Shown in pieces: positions 9,495 to 17,168 of a stretch of DNA of 64,000 nt. The stretch spans positions 248,001 to 312,000 of the forward strand of contig NZ_QAYX01000021.1 in the NCBI RefSeq assembly GCF_003054705.1, given 5' to 3'. Made by a program: the position numbers and the translations under genes. The notes below the pieces were generated by a model. It saw only the letters and a program-made list of their open reading frames with translations, was not told the origin of the DNA and made no database searches. The stretch comes from Opitutus sp. ER46. Lineage in GTDB: Bacteria; Verrucomicrobiota; Verrucomicrobiia; Opitutales; Opitutaceae. Numbering within the stretch: the stretch's first letter is position 1; the number at the start of each line of letters is the position of its first letter.

Positions 9495-11225
9495 ATGACA
9501 AGCAGCCCAGCATCCCCGGTCCCGGCCGCGCCGCCCACGTGGGCGGGCAGTGGATCGTGGCTTGCCGCGGCGGGGTGCGCGGTGGGCGGCGGGATGGTGT
9601 TCCTGCTCTATGGCAACGCGAACCACGGCTACATCGACACGGCCTCGCTCTACTGGTGGTGGGCGTACCAGTGGATCAACCCCAGATCGGAGACGCAGCA
9701 CGGCTGGTTGATCCTCGCGCTCAGCGGTTGGCTCCTCTGGCGCAACCTCCGCGTGGGCGTGTCTCCCGAGCTGGCGCCATCGGGTGCGGGGGGGCGCTGG
9801 TTCGCCGCGCCGGCGTTGGCCGCGCCGTTGGTGGCGATGCTCGCGGGCCTGGCGCTGCATGCGGTGGGGTTCGCGGCGCAGCAGGCGCGGGTGTCGATCC
9901 TTGCGCTGCTGCTTTTCCTCTGGGGGGTGCTGCGGTTGGGCGGCGGCCCGCGCTGGGGGCGCGCGGCCGCGTTTCCCGTGGCGTTCCTGGTGTTCGCCCT
10001 GCCGCTCAACGCGCTCGACTCGCTTGGTTTCTGGCTGCGCGTCTGGGTGGTTAACGCCGGCGCGGCCGTCGCGCACGCCGCCGGCATCGATGTGCGGCAA
10101 AGCGGAACGCAGCTCTTCGCGCCGGACGGTCGCTTCAACTACGACGTTGTGGCGGCATGTTCGGGCGTGCGCTCGCTGCTCGCGCTCGCCGCGCTATCGC
10201 TGCTCCTGGGTTATCTCTCGTTCCGGGCGTGGTGGCGGCGCGGCCTGCTCCTGCTACTGGCGTTCCCGCTCGTGTACGTGGGCAACGTGGTCCGGATCCT
10301 CGCGATCGTCGTGGCGGCCGAAGTCGGCGGCGAGGCGTGGGGCAACCGCATCCACGTCGTCATGGGCTACGGCGTTTTCGTGATCGTGCTCGGCGGCGTG
10401 TGGGGTGTTGCCGCGTGGCTGCAGCGATCCCGGCCGGAGCGGCCGCGCGCGCCGGCGCCGGGCGCGGCTGGCGCCGTGGGGGCGAGGGTGTCAGGCCGGG
10501 GCGCGGGTTGGGTCGTGGCCGGCGTGGTCATCACGCTGGCGCTGACCGAGGGCGTTTTGCTCCACCGCCTGGCCACGCGGCCGGCGCTCGGCCGGGCGGG
10601 GGTGGCGTTGGCGGCCGACGGACTCAATCCGGTCGAGTTGCCCGTGATCCTTGGGCGCGATTGGGTGGGCCGGCCGGCGGCGGTTTCGGCCGTGGAGCGG
10701 GACATCCTGCCGCCGGACACCGGGTATTCCCGGATGGAGTATGTGGCGCCGCGGGATGGCCGGCGGGTGTTCTTGTCGATCGTGCTCAGCGGGCGCGATC
10801 GTACGTCCATCCATCGTCCCGAACTCTGCCTGGTGGGCCAGGGCTGGACGATTCGCGGGCGGGCGACGCACCTCTTCCGGCACCCGCAGCGGCCGGGCGG
10901 CCCGATTCCGGCGTCGCTCCTGCGCGTCGATCGGCAGCAGCCGACGTCGACGGGGCCGGTGGTCGTGCCGCAGCTAGTCGCCTACTGGTTTGTCGGCGGT
11001 GATGCCGAGGTGCCCACCGCGTGGGAACGCATGGCACGGGACGGTTGGAACCGGGTGTTCCGGGCGCGGGCCGACCGGTGGGCTTACGTGCTCCTCCTGA
11101 CGGATGCGACCGACGGCGAGGAGGCGGCCCTGGGGCGGATGCAATCGGTGCTGGAGCGCACGCTGCCGGTGTTTGCGCCGATGCCAGTCGGCGGCGTTAG
11201 GGTGGGTCGGCCAGCGGGGCGCTGA
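9495..11225 (+). CDS. Exosortase fused to a C-terminal EpsI domain
   Basis: A predicted 576-residue polytopic membrane protein. Residues 25-310 form the exosortase/archaeosortase transpeptidase core with about eight helices. The expected catalytic set is visible: Cys222 and Arg226 in ACSGVRSLL, Arg267 in NVVRILAIV and His287 in RIHVVMGY. Residues 335-576 form an EpsI-like (DUF3485) domain with its HRPELC signature at 440-445. Exosortases process PEP-CTERM-type C-terminal signals and accompany extracellular polysaccharide loci. The start at 9495 is the first ATG after the divergent GT9 gene. No protein with a recognisable sorting signal lies in this window, so its substrates must be elsewhere. 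Confidence 0.88.
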   Translation: MTSSPASPVPAAPPTWAGSGSWLAAAGCAVGGGMVFLLYGNANHGYIDTASLYWWWAYQWINPRSETQHGWLILALSGWLLWRNLRVGVSPELAPSGAGGRWFAAPALAAPLVAMLAGLALHAVGFAAQQARVSILALLLFLWGVLRLGGGPRWGRAAAFPVAFLVFALPLNALDSLGFWLRVWVVNAGAAVAHAAGIDVRQSGTQLFAPDGRFNYDVVAACSGVRSLLALAALSLLLGYLSFRAWWRRGLLLLLAFPLVYVGNVVRILAIVVAAEVGGEAWGNRIHVVMGYGVFVIVLGGVWGVAAWLQRSRPERPRAPAPGAAGAVGARVSGRGAGWVVAGVVITLALTEGVLLHRLATRPALGRAGVALAADGLNPVELPVILGRDWVGRPAAVSAVERDILPPDTGYSRMEYVAPRDGRRVFLSIVLSGRDRTSIHRPELCLVGQGWTIRGRATHLFRHPQRPGGPIPASLLRVDRQQPTSTGPVVVPQLVAYWFVGGDAEVPTAWERMARDGWNRVFRARADRWAYVLLLTDATDGEEAALGRMQSVLERTLPVFAPMPVGGVRVGRPAGR

Positions 11226-11325
11226 CGGCCCGGCGGCCGGCTTCAGAGGCGGCTTAGGGGCCGCGCCAGCCAACACTTTGGGGGGCCGCCGAACCTGGCG
11301 CGGGGACCAAGCCGAGGCTTGAGGT

Positions 11326-12936
11326 TTGTCATTCGGGGCATACGGTCACCGTCCCTTGACGACAGTGAGCGCAGCCGACTTCGCGTTTCTGTTCGCCGAA
11401 AGCGACCCTGTCGACTGGTCGCTTCCGGCGGTTTTGGTCGTGGGTGGAACGATTGGTTTCCTGATCGTCTGGGCCTTCACCCGCCATACCCGCCGGGTGG
11501 CGCATGAGCAGGCGGCGGAACTGGTTGAGGTCGCCCGCCGCGAGGCCGCGGTGGCCGCGGAGGAACTGAAGCAGAAGGCGGAGGCGGAAATTCAGGACAA
11601 GCGGGCGGAGCTGAACCGCGAGTACGATCGCCGCGAGATCGAGATGGACGTGCGGCTGCGGGAGATCCGGGCGCACGAAGAATCGCTGGCCCTGCTTGAC
11701 TACCAACTGGAGCAGCGTCAGGAGCGGCTCAACCGCGAGAACGCCGCCATCAAGCAGGCGCGGGACGCGATCCGGGGACTTTCCAAGAGCGTCCGCAAGC
11801 GCCTCGAGGGCGTCTCGCAGATGGACGCCGACGAGATCAAGCGGCAGTTGCGCGAGGAGGTCCTGCTCGAGTGTCAGGACGAGCTGCGGGCGCTGCGCCG
11901 GGCGACCCTGGAGAAATCGGAGCAGGAGCTGCAGAACGACGCGCGCCGGATCCTGGTGGCCGCGATGCAGCGCATCGCCAGCAAGCCGAACAACGACCTC
12001 ACCGCGACGATCGTCCAGTTGCCCAACGAGGACATGAAGGGCCGGATCATCGGCCGCGAGGGCCGGAACATCAAAGCCTTCGAGGCCGCGACCGGCGTGA
12101 CCCTCCTGATCGACGAGTCGCCGCAGATGGTGCTGTTGTCCTCTTTCGATCCGGTCCGCCGCGAGATCGCGCGCAGCGCGCTCGAGAGCCTGATCAAGGA
12201 CGGCCGGATCCATCCGGCGTCGATCGAGGAGTTTGTGAAGCGGGCCAAGGAGGAGATCGACCTCATCACCACACAGGCGGGCGAGGATGCGGTTTCGAAG
12301 CTGAACATCAACGGGCTGCACCCGGAGATCATCAAGCTGCTCGGCCGGCTGAAGTACCGCTTCTCCTACAACCAGAACGTGCTCGATCACTCGATTGAGA
12401 CGGCCTTCCTCGCGTCCCTCATCGCCAGCGAGGTTGGCCTCGACCCGAACGTCGCGAAGCGCGCCGGGTTGCTGCACGACCTCGGCAAGGCGGTCCCGGG
12501 CGACCTTGAGGGCAGCCACGCCATGATCGGCGCCGAGTTCATCAAGCGCTACGGCGAGACGCCGATCGTGGTGAACGCGGTGGCGGCGCACCACGAGGAG
12601 GTCCGCCCCGAAACAGTTTACGCGGGCCTGATCATCCTGGCCGACACGCTGTCGGCGGTGCGCCCCGGCGCGCGCGCCGAGTCGATGACCAACTACATCC
12701 AGCGGCTGGGCCGGCTCGAAAAGCTGGCACTCTCGCTGGAAGGCGTGCAGCAGGCGTTTGCGATCCAAGCGGGTCGCGAGATTCGCGTCGTGGTTTCGCC
12801 CAGCGAGGTCACCGACGACCGCGCCCGCGAGATTGCGAAGGAGCTGCGCCGCCGGATCGAGACCGAGCTCCAGTACCCGAGCACGATCAAGATCACGGTG
12901 ATCCGCGAATCGCGCTTCACCGAGACCGCAACCTGA
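11326..12936 (+). CDS. rny: Ribonuclease Y
   Basis: A predicted 536-residue membrane-anchored endoribonuclease that starts mRNA decay. One N-terminal transmembrane helix (about residues 30-50) is followed by a long charged coiled coil (55-210). The KH RNA-binding domain has the signature GRIIGREGRNIKAFE near residue 239, and the HD phosphohydrolase domain has HDLGKA at 384-389 and AHHEE further on. No ATG exists near the expected start. TTG at 11326 is used here, with a GAGG about nine bases upstream; TTG at 11356 and GTG at 11365 are alternatives. Family identity is secure, and only the start is uncertain. Confidence 0.93.
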   Translation: MSFGAYGHRPLTTVSAADFAFLFAESDPVDWSLPAVLVVGGTIGFLIVWAFTRHTRRVAHEQAAELVEVARREAAVAAEELKQKAEAEIQDKRAELNREYDRREIEMDVRLREIRAHEESLALLDYQLEQRQERLNRENAAIKQARDAIRGLSKSVRKRLEGVSQMDADEIKRQLREEVLLECQDELRALRRATLEKSEQELQNDARRILVAAMQRIASKPNNDLTATIVQLPNEDMKGRIIGREGRNIKAFEAATGVTLLIDESPQMVLLSSFDPVRREIARSALESLIKDGRIHPASIEEFVKRAKEEIDLITTQAGEDAVSKLNINGLHPEIIKLLGRLKYRFSYNQNVLDHSIETAFLASLIASEVGLDPNVAKRAGLLHDLGKAVPGDLEGSHAMIGAEFIKRYGETPIVVNAVAAHHEEVRPETVYAGLIILADTLSAVRPGARAESMTNYIQRLGRLEKLALSLEGVQQAFAIQAGREIRVVVSPSEVTDDRAREIAKELRRRIETELQYPSTIKITVIRESRFTETAT

Positions 12937-13042
12937 GCGCGGCGCCCGGCCCGGCGTCGGCCACGCGGATTGGCGGCGAGCGGCATGCGCCGGCTTGCGA
13001 TGCCCCGGGTTCCCGGCATACAGCTTCCGACCAACGTTTCCC

Positions 13043-13417
13043 ATGGCCGACCCGAAGATCCTCGAGACCTTTCCCAATCCCGCGCCCCAGCGCGACTACG
13101 TGATCGAGCATACGCACCACGAGTTCACGTCGCTGTGTCCCATCACCGGCCACCCGGATTTCGCCCACATCACGGTGCGGTACGTGGCCGACAAGATCTG
13201 CGTCGAGCTGAAGTCGCTGAAGCTCTACTTCCACGCCTTTCGCAACGAGGGCATCTTCTTCGAGGCCGTCACCAACAAGATCTGCGATGACCTCGGTACG
13301 GTTTTGAAGCCCCGGCAGCTGACGATCATCGCCGACTGGAAGGCGCGCGGCGGGTTCACGTCCGTGATCACCGCCGAGTGGAAGCCGGCCGCGCGCAAGG
13401 GTCGCTCCGCTCGCTGA
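13043..13417 (+). CDS. queF: NADPH-dependent 7-cyano-7-deazaguanine reductase QueF
   Basis: A predicted 124-residue type I (single-domain) QueF that reduces preQ0 to preQ1 in queuosine biosynthesis. The nucleophilic Cys32 in TSLCPITGHPDF and Asp39 match the family. ELKSLKLYFHAFRNEGIFFE gives the QueF motif with the substrate-binding Glu. The ATG at 13043 is chosen because it gives the normal length; an in-frame start at 12995 would add an atypical leader. It follows rny by about 100 bases. No other queuosine genes are in the window. Confidence 0.93.
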   Translation: MADPKILETFPNPAPQRDYVIEHTHHEFTSLCPITGHPDFAHITVRYVADKICVELKSLKLYFHAFRNEGIFFEAVTNKICDDLGTVLKPRQLTIIADWKARGGFTSVITAEWKPAARKGRSAR

Positions 13418-13559
13418 TCCGGGCCGCGCTCACGCGTCCATCCCCGGCCGGGCGGATCACCGGATCGAGTGCGACCGCCCATCTCGGTTTGTCGCCGTTC
13501 ATGGCCAACGGTCTCGCCATCGCGCGTGCCGGTGGCAGCGTCTTGGCTCCACCCTGACC

Positions 13560-14360
13560 ATGAAAACGCTGCTCTCGCTCTGTCTTGCTACGCTGACCGC
13601 CGCGGCCGCCTGGGCCGCTGAGTCCGTGCCCGTGTTCAACGCCACCCTGACGGTGGGTAAACAAAGCCGGTTCATGCTCGTCGACGTCGATGGCAAATCC
13701 AGCTCCTGGCTCAAGCTCGGCGACGCGTTTGCCGGGTTCACGCTCAAGGAGTTCGACGCCAAGACGACCACGCTGTCCCTGGAGAAGGACGGCAAGGTGA
13801 CGCCCGTTACGATCGCCTCCGGCTCCGTGGCGGAAGGCGAAAGCGCCGCTGCGAAGTTCACGCCGGCCACGATCGCCGAGGCGACCGCCGTGCTCGACGC
13901 GATGCACTTCGAGGACGTGCTCGACAAGACGATGGCCGGTGCGCGCAAGCAGCAGGTTGCGATGATCGACCGCATGATGTCCCAGATGGGGCTCTCCGAC
14001 GTCGACCGCGCCGACGCCGTGGCCATGCAGAAGAAGATCATGGACACGATGATGGCCGCGGTGTCCGGCAGTGAGCTGAAGGCCGACGTCGCGAAAGCCT
14101 ACAGCGAGATCTTCTCGAAGGAGGAGCTGCAGCAGCTGGGTAATTTCTACGCTTCGCCGCTGGGCCAGGCGTTTTCCGACAAGCAGCCGGCGCTGGCTGA
14201 GAAGATGAACCAGATCATCATGCCGCGCATGATGAGCGCCATGCCCAAGGTGCAGGCGATCGCGAAGGAGTTTGCGGCCGAGCAGATGAAGAAGAAGGCG
14301 GCCGCCGCCGCTGCGGCCAATCCCACCGCGAACGCCGTCCCGACGCCCGAGACGAATTGA
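13560..14360 (+). CDS. Secreted DUF2059 domain protein
   Basis: A predicted 266-residue exported protein. A signal peptide (residues 1-19, AAAAWAA) is followed by a small beta-rich region of about 80 residues and then a helical DUF2059 domain (about 100-225). The DUF2059 pattern is visible in YSEIFSKEELQQLGNFYASPLGQAF. The C-terminus is a low-complexity Lys/Ala/Pro tail. Function is unknown; DUF2059 proteins are usually periplasmic or outer-membrane-associated. The repeat of GTGAAA type starts three bases after its stop codon. Confidence 0.8.
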   Translation: MKTLLSLCLATLTAAAAWAAESVPVFNATLTVGKQSRFMLVDVDGKSSSWLKLGDAFAGFTLKEFDAKTTTLSLEKDGKVTPVTIASGSVAEGESAAAKFTPATIAEATAVLDAMHFEDVLDKTMAGARKQQVAMIDRMMSQMGLSDVDRADAVAMQKKIMDTMMAAVSGSELKADVAKAYSEIFSKEELQQLGNFYASPLGQAFSDKQPALAEKMNQIIMPRMMSAMPKVQAIAKEFAAEQMKKKAAAAAAANPTANAVPTPETN

Positions 14361-14362
14361 GG

Positions 14363-14404
14363 AAAGTGAAAGTGACAGTGAAAGTGAGAGTGAAAGTGAA
14401 GGTG
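14363..14404 (+). repeat. GTGARA hexanucleotide repeat after the DUF2059 gene
   Basis: Seven near-perfect hexamer units of GTGAAA, GTGACA or GTGAGA start three bases after a stop codon. Positions 14372-14395 are the exact reverse complement of 14490-14513, so transcripts through this convergent gene pair could fold into a 24-bp stem. Confidence 0.85.
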
Positions 14405-14489
14405 TGGCACGAACTCACTGAGGACTCTCACTCCGCCCGTCGGCGTGGCTCAGCCAATTCGACGCCATCTCGGTGACCGGCTGGGCCGC

Positions 14490-14516
14490 TTTCACTCTCA
14501 CTTTCACTGTCACTCC
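14490..14516 (-). repeat. Inverted GTGARA repeat after the phosphatase gene
   Basis: On the minus strand this is the same hexamer repeat as at 14363-14404. It lies about 20 bases after the stop of the minus-strand phosphatase gene. Together the two copies form a perfect inverted repeat with a 94-base spacer between two convergent genes, and may act as a bidirectional transcription end. Confidence 0.8.
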
Positions 14517-14538
14517 GGCCGGCCACTCCCGCCGGCGG

Positions 14539-15309
14539 TCACGCCGGCGGGTTCAAAACGGTCATCACTTGGGCGTGGAGCTCGGGGGAGGCGGCGACGG
14601 TGGACTCGGCCGGGAAAGGCGAGCCGCCGTTCCAGTCGGTGATCGTGCCGCCGGCGCCGCGCACCACCGGGATCAGCGCCGCGATGTCCCACGGGTTCAT
14701 GATCGGATCGAGCGCGATGTCGGCGAGCCCGCTCGCAAGGAGCAGGTAGCCGTAGCAGTCGCCCCAGGTGCGGTAGAGCTTCACCTGGCTCACGAGCCGG
14801 TCGCAGGCGGCGGGATCCTGGTACTTGGCCAAGTTGAGCGGATCACTCGTGAGCAACGTCGCGTCGGCGAGCCCTGCGCACAGGCGGACGCGGGTGGGGC
14901 GGCCGTTGAGCGTGGTGGTCTGGCCGTCACCCAGCATGAGTTGCCCCAGGATCGGCTGGTGAATGCAGCCGAGGATGGGCTGACCCTGGTGCAGCAGGGC
15001 GATGAGCGTACCCCAGAGTGGGACGCCGGTGATGAAGGACTTCGTGCCGTCGATCGGATCGAGCATCCAGACGAACTCGGCGTTCTCTCGCTCGCTGCCG
15101 TACTCCTCGCCGATGATGCCGTGTTCCGGAAAACGCTTCCGGATCATGGCGCGCATCAGTTCCTCGGCGCCGCGATCGGCGGCGGTGACGGGGGAGGCGT
15201 CGGCCTTGGACTCCACCGCGAGGCCGCGATGACCAAAGAGCGGGCGGATGAACGAGCCGCTTTCTGCCGCGAGCTCTGCCATGAGAGTGCGATAACGGTC
15301 GAGATTCAC
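14539..15309 (-). CDS. Inositol-monophosphatase family phosphatase, histidinol-phosphatase-like
   Basis: A predicted 256-residue Mg-dependent phosphatase of the IMPase superfamily. Metal-binding motifs are GEEYGSE, WMLDPIDGTKSF and NPWDIAALIPVVRGAGG. The stretch YRTWGDCYGYLLLASG resembles HisN-type histidinol-phosphatases more than inositol phosphatases, so a role in histidine synthesis is possible but not proven. The start is taken as GTG at 15309 (VNLDRY); an ATG at 15282 is the alternative. The upstream open frame lacks family similarity. It is divergent from the exonuclease gene. Confidence 0.85.
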   Translation of the reverse strand: MNLDRYRTLMAELAAESGSFIRPLFGHRGLAVESKADASPVTAADRGAEELMRAMIRKRFPEHGIIGEEYGSERENAEFVWMLDPIDGTKSFITGVPLWGTLIALLHQGQPILGCIHQPILGQLMLGDGQTTTLNGRPTRVRLCAGLADATLLTSDPLNLAKYQDPAACDRLVSQVKLYRTWGDCYGYLLLASGLADIALDPIMNPWDIAALIPVVRGAGGTITDWNGGSPFPAESTVAASPELHAQVMTVLNPPA

Positions 15310-15373
15310 GCGCGGAGCATGGCCGACGGGGGCTTGGGAACACACGGAAAAAAAGATCGGATTCCGGAGGCCG

Positions 15374-16063
15374 GTGTGTTCGGTGTTGGCTGTGGGAACG
15401 AGCTGGACGGAGCAACCGATCTTCTTCGTGGACTTCGAGGGCAACCAAACCTCGGGCGTCCTGGAGTTCGGCGTGGCGACCTTGCTGCGCGGCGAGGTGA
15501 TCGAGGCCCGTACGCGCTTGTGCCGGCCGGTGGGTGAGGTGAGGGCGGCGGACGTGGCGGTGCACGGGCTGGCCGCCGAGCAACTGGTCGGGGCCGAGCC
15601 GTTCGCCGACGAGTGGGAATATTTTGCCAGCCTGCGCGAGCGCGGGCCGCTGGCGGCGCATTACGCGGGGGTGGAGAACTCCTTGATCAAGGCGGCGTGG
15701 CCGTACCCGCGGAGCTCGCCGGACTTTGCCCGGCCCGGAGAGCGCGTTTTCGACTGGGGACCCTGGATCGACACCGCCCGGCTGTACGCGCAGCTGTTTC
15801 CAAACCTCGAGTCGGGCCGGCTTGAGTCGCTGATCGAGGTGACCGGCCTGAGCGCGACGCTGGATGCGCTGGCGGAACGGCACTGTCCGCCGCCGCGCCG
15901 CCACTTCCACGCCGCGCTTTACGATGCGCTGGCGGGCGCCGTGCTCCTCGGCCTGCTCGCCTGTGACCCACAGACGGCCGGACTCACCACGATGCAGATG
16001 CTGGCCCTCAGCACCCTCGACCCGCGCAAGCGGCAGGACCTGCAGCAGCGCGAGCTCTTCTAA
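15374..16063 (+). CDS. DnaQ-like 3'-5' exonuclease domain protein
   Basis: A predicted 229-residue protein of the DEDDh exonuclease superfamily. The first catalytic Asp-Glu pair is in FFVDFEGN near residues 17-24, and the last motif is HAALYDALA near residue 183, with the H and D spaced as in DEDDh enzymes. A middle Asp is plausible in DWGPWIDTARL. Whether it proofreads DNA or trims RNA is not visible. The start is uncertain: GTG at 15374 is used and GTG at 15392 is close. A strong hairpin begins at its stop codon. Confidence 0.75.
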   Translation: MCSVLAVGTSWTEQPIFFVDFEGNQTSGVLEFGVATLLRGEVIEARTRLCRPVGEVRAADVAVHGLAAEQLVGAEPFADEWEYFASLRERGPLAAHYAGVENSLIKAAWPYPRSSPDFARPGERVFDWGPWIDTARLYAQLFPNLESGRLESLIEVTGLSATLDALAERHCPPPRRHFHAALYDALAGAVLLGLLACDPQTAGLTTMQMLALSTLDPRKRQDLQQRELF

Positions 16064-16105
16064 GCGCAAAAGCGAGCGGCCCGGGGGGCCGCTCGCTTTT
16101 GCGCT
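16063..16105 (+). terminator. Perfect 19-bp hairpin at the exonuclease stop codon
   Basis: The arms 16063-16081 and 16087-16105 are exact reverse complements, and one more C-G pair leaves a GGG loop. The stem begins inside the TAA stop codon. The only T-run is inside the right arm, so it differs from a classical intrinsic terminator. It separates the exonuclease from the convergent glycosyltransferase. Confidence 0.75.
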
Positions 16106-16171
16106 ACGGGGGAATGGGTGGGGTGACGGAGCCGGTGGCAACGGACCCGGAGAGGGGCGGTGGGGACGGCG

Positions 16172-17005
16172 CTATTGGGGAAACGGACCCGGAAAGGGGC
16201 GATGCCGGGTGAGTTTTTGGCGGAGGAGGTAGGCGAGGAAGAGGGGATTGGTGCGGAGGTAGCGCCAGCCGAGGCGACGCGGTTCCATGCAGAAGCGGAA
16301 CAGCCACTCGAAGCCGCTGCCGCGGATCCAGCGGGGCGCCTGGCGCACGCGGCCGGAGTGAAAGTCGAACGCTGCGCCCACGCCGATCATCACGCCGCCG
16401 GGAAGCTTGGGCGCCTGCTCAGCCATGAACCGCTCCTGCTTGGGGGTGCCGAGACCGACCCAGATCACGTCAGGGCGCGTGCGGGCGACCGCCGCGTGCA
16501 GCGGCGCGGGGTCGATCTCATCGAGCGCGCCGAATGGCGGCGTGAGCGCATCGACGATTTCGAGCCCGGCAAAACGCGCCACCAGCCGGCGCCGCAGTTC
16601 CCCCGCCACGCCCGTCTGTCCGCCATAGAGCAGGTGGCGTAACCCGACCCGCCGCCCCGCATCGCAGACCGCGAGCATGAGGTCCGGACCGTACACCCGG
16701 CTGACGCCACGCGGGCCGAGCCAGACGAGGGGCATGCCGTCCGGTGTCGTGAGCCAAGCGTGGTTGAACGCGTCACGCAGTGCCTTGTCGGCGCGCGCCT
16801 GTACGAGACCGTACGCGGTGCCGCAGCAGATGTACCGGCCGCCGGGTTGGCCGCGTGCCGCGAGGACGGCGTCCCGCGCCTGATTCAGCGTGAGGGCGGA
16901 GATACCTACGCCGATCACGTCGAAACGCGGGACGGAGGCGCCGCCGGCAGCCCCGCCGTCGGGTCGGTTGACGACCGGCGGGAGAAGCGGGGCATTGGCG
17001 TCCAT
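16172..17005 (-). CDS. WecG/TagA/CpsF family glycosyltransferase (GT26)
   Basis: A predicted 277-residue glycosyltransferase that adds a sugar, often N-acetylmannosamine(uronic acid) or glucose, to a lipid-linked acceptor. Signatures are FDVIGVGISALTLNQA near the start, the aspartate motif TTPDGMPLVW, and IWVGLGTPKQERFM. The C-terminal basic stretch (WRYLRTNPLFLAYLLRQKL) is the usual membrane-association tail. The ATG at 17005 is chosen; the frame is open further upstream but without family similarity. It is separated from the main polysaccharide locus by about 5 kb and may serve the same glycan. Confidence 0.88.
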   Translation of the reverse strand: MDANAPLLPPVVNRPDGGAAGGASVPRFDVIGVGISALTLNQARDAVLAARGQPGGRYICCGTAYGLVQARADKALRDAFNHAWLTTPDGMPLVWLGPRGVSRVYGPDLMLAVCDAGRRVGLRHLLYGGQTGVAGELRRRLVARFAGLEIVDALTPPFGALDEIDPAPLHAAVARTRPDVIWVGLGTPKQERFMAEQAPKLPGGVMIGVGAAFDFHSGRVRQAPRWIRGSGFEWLFRFCMEPRRLGWRYLRTNPLFLAYLLRQKLTRHRPFPGPFPQ

Positions 17006-17168
17006 GCTGGCGCCGAGGAAGCCAGAATTGGCGAGCCCCGCAAGGGACGTTTTTGCGGCTGCCGCCCGCGACCGCCAATGGATCCGCGCCGCCGATCGTC
17101 CACGATCGCGTCCGCCTGCGGATAAAGCCTTTCCGCTTATCAATTCCTGTCTATAACCAGCCGCTGCC

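Noticed and set aside
17131-17157. Promoter with TATAAC before the pilin-tailed lipoprotein
   Set aside because: The -10-like box is 12 bases before the ATG and the -35 match is poor with a 15-base spacer; a leaderless transcript is possible but not supported.
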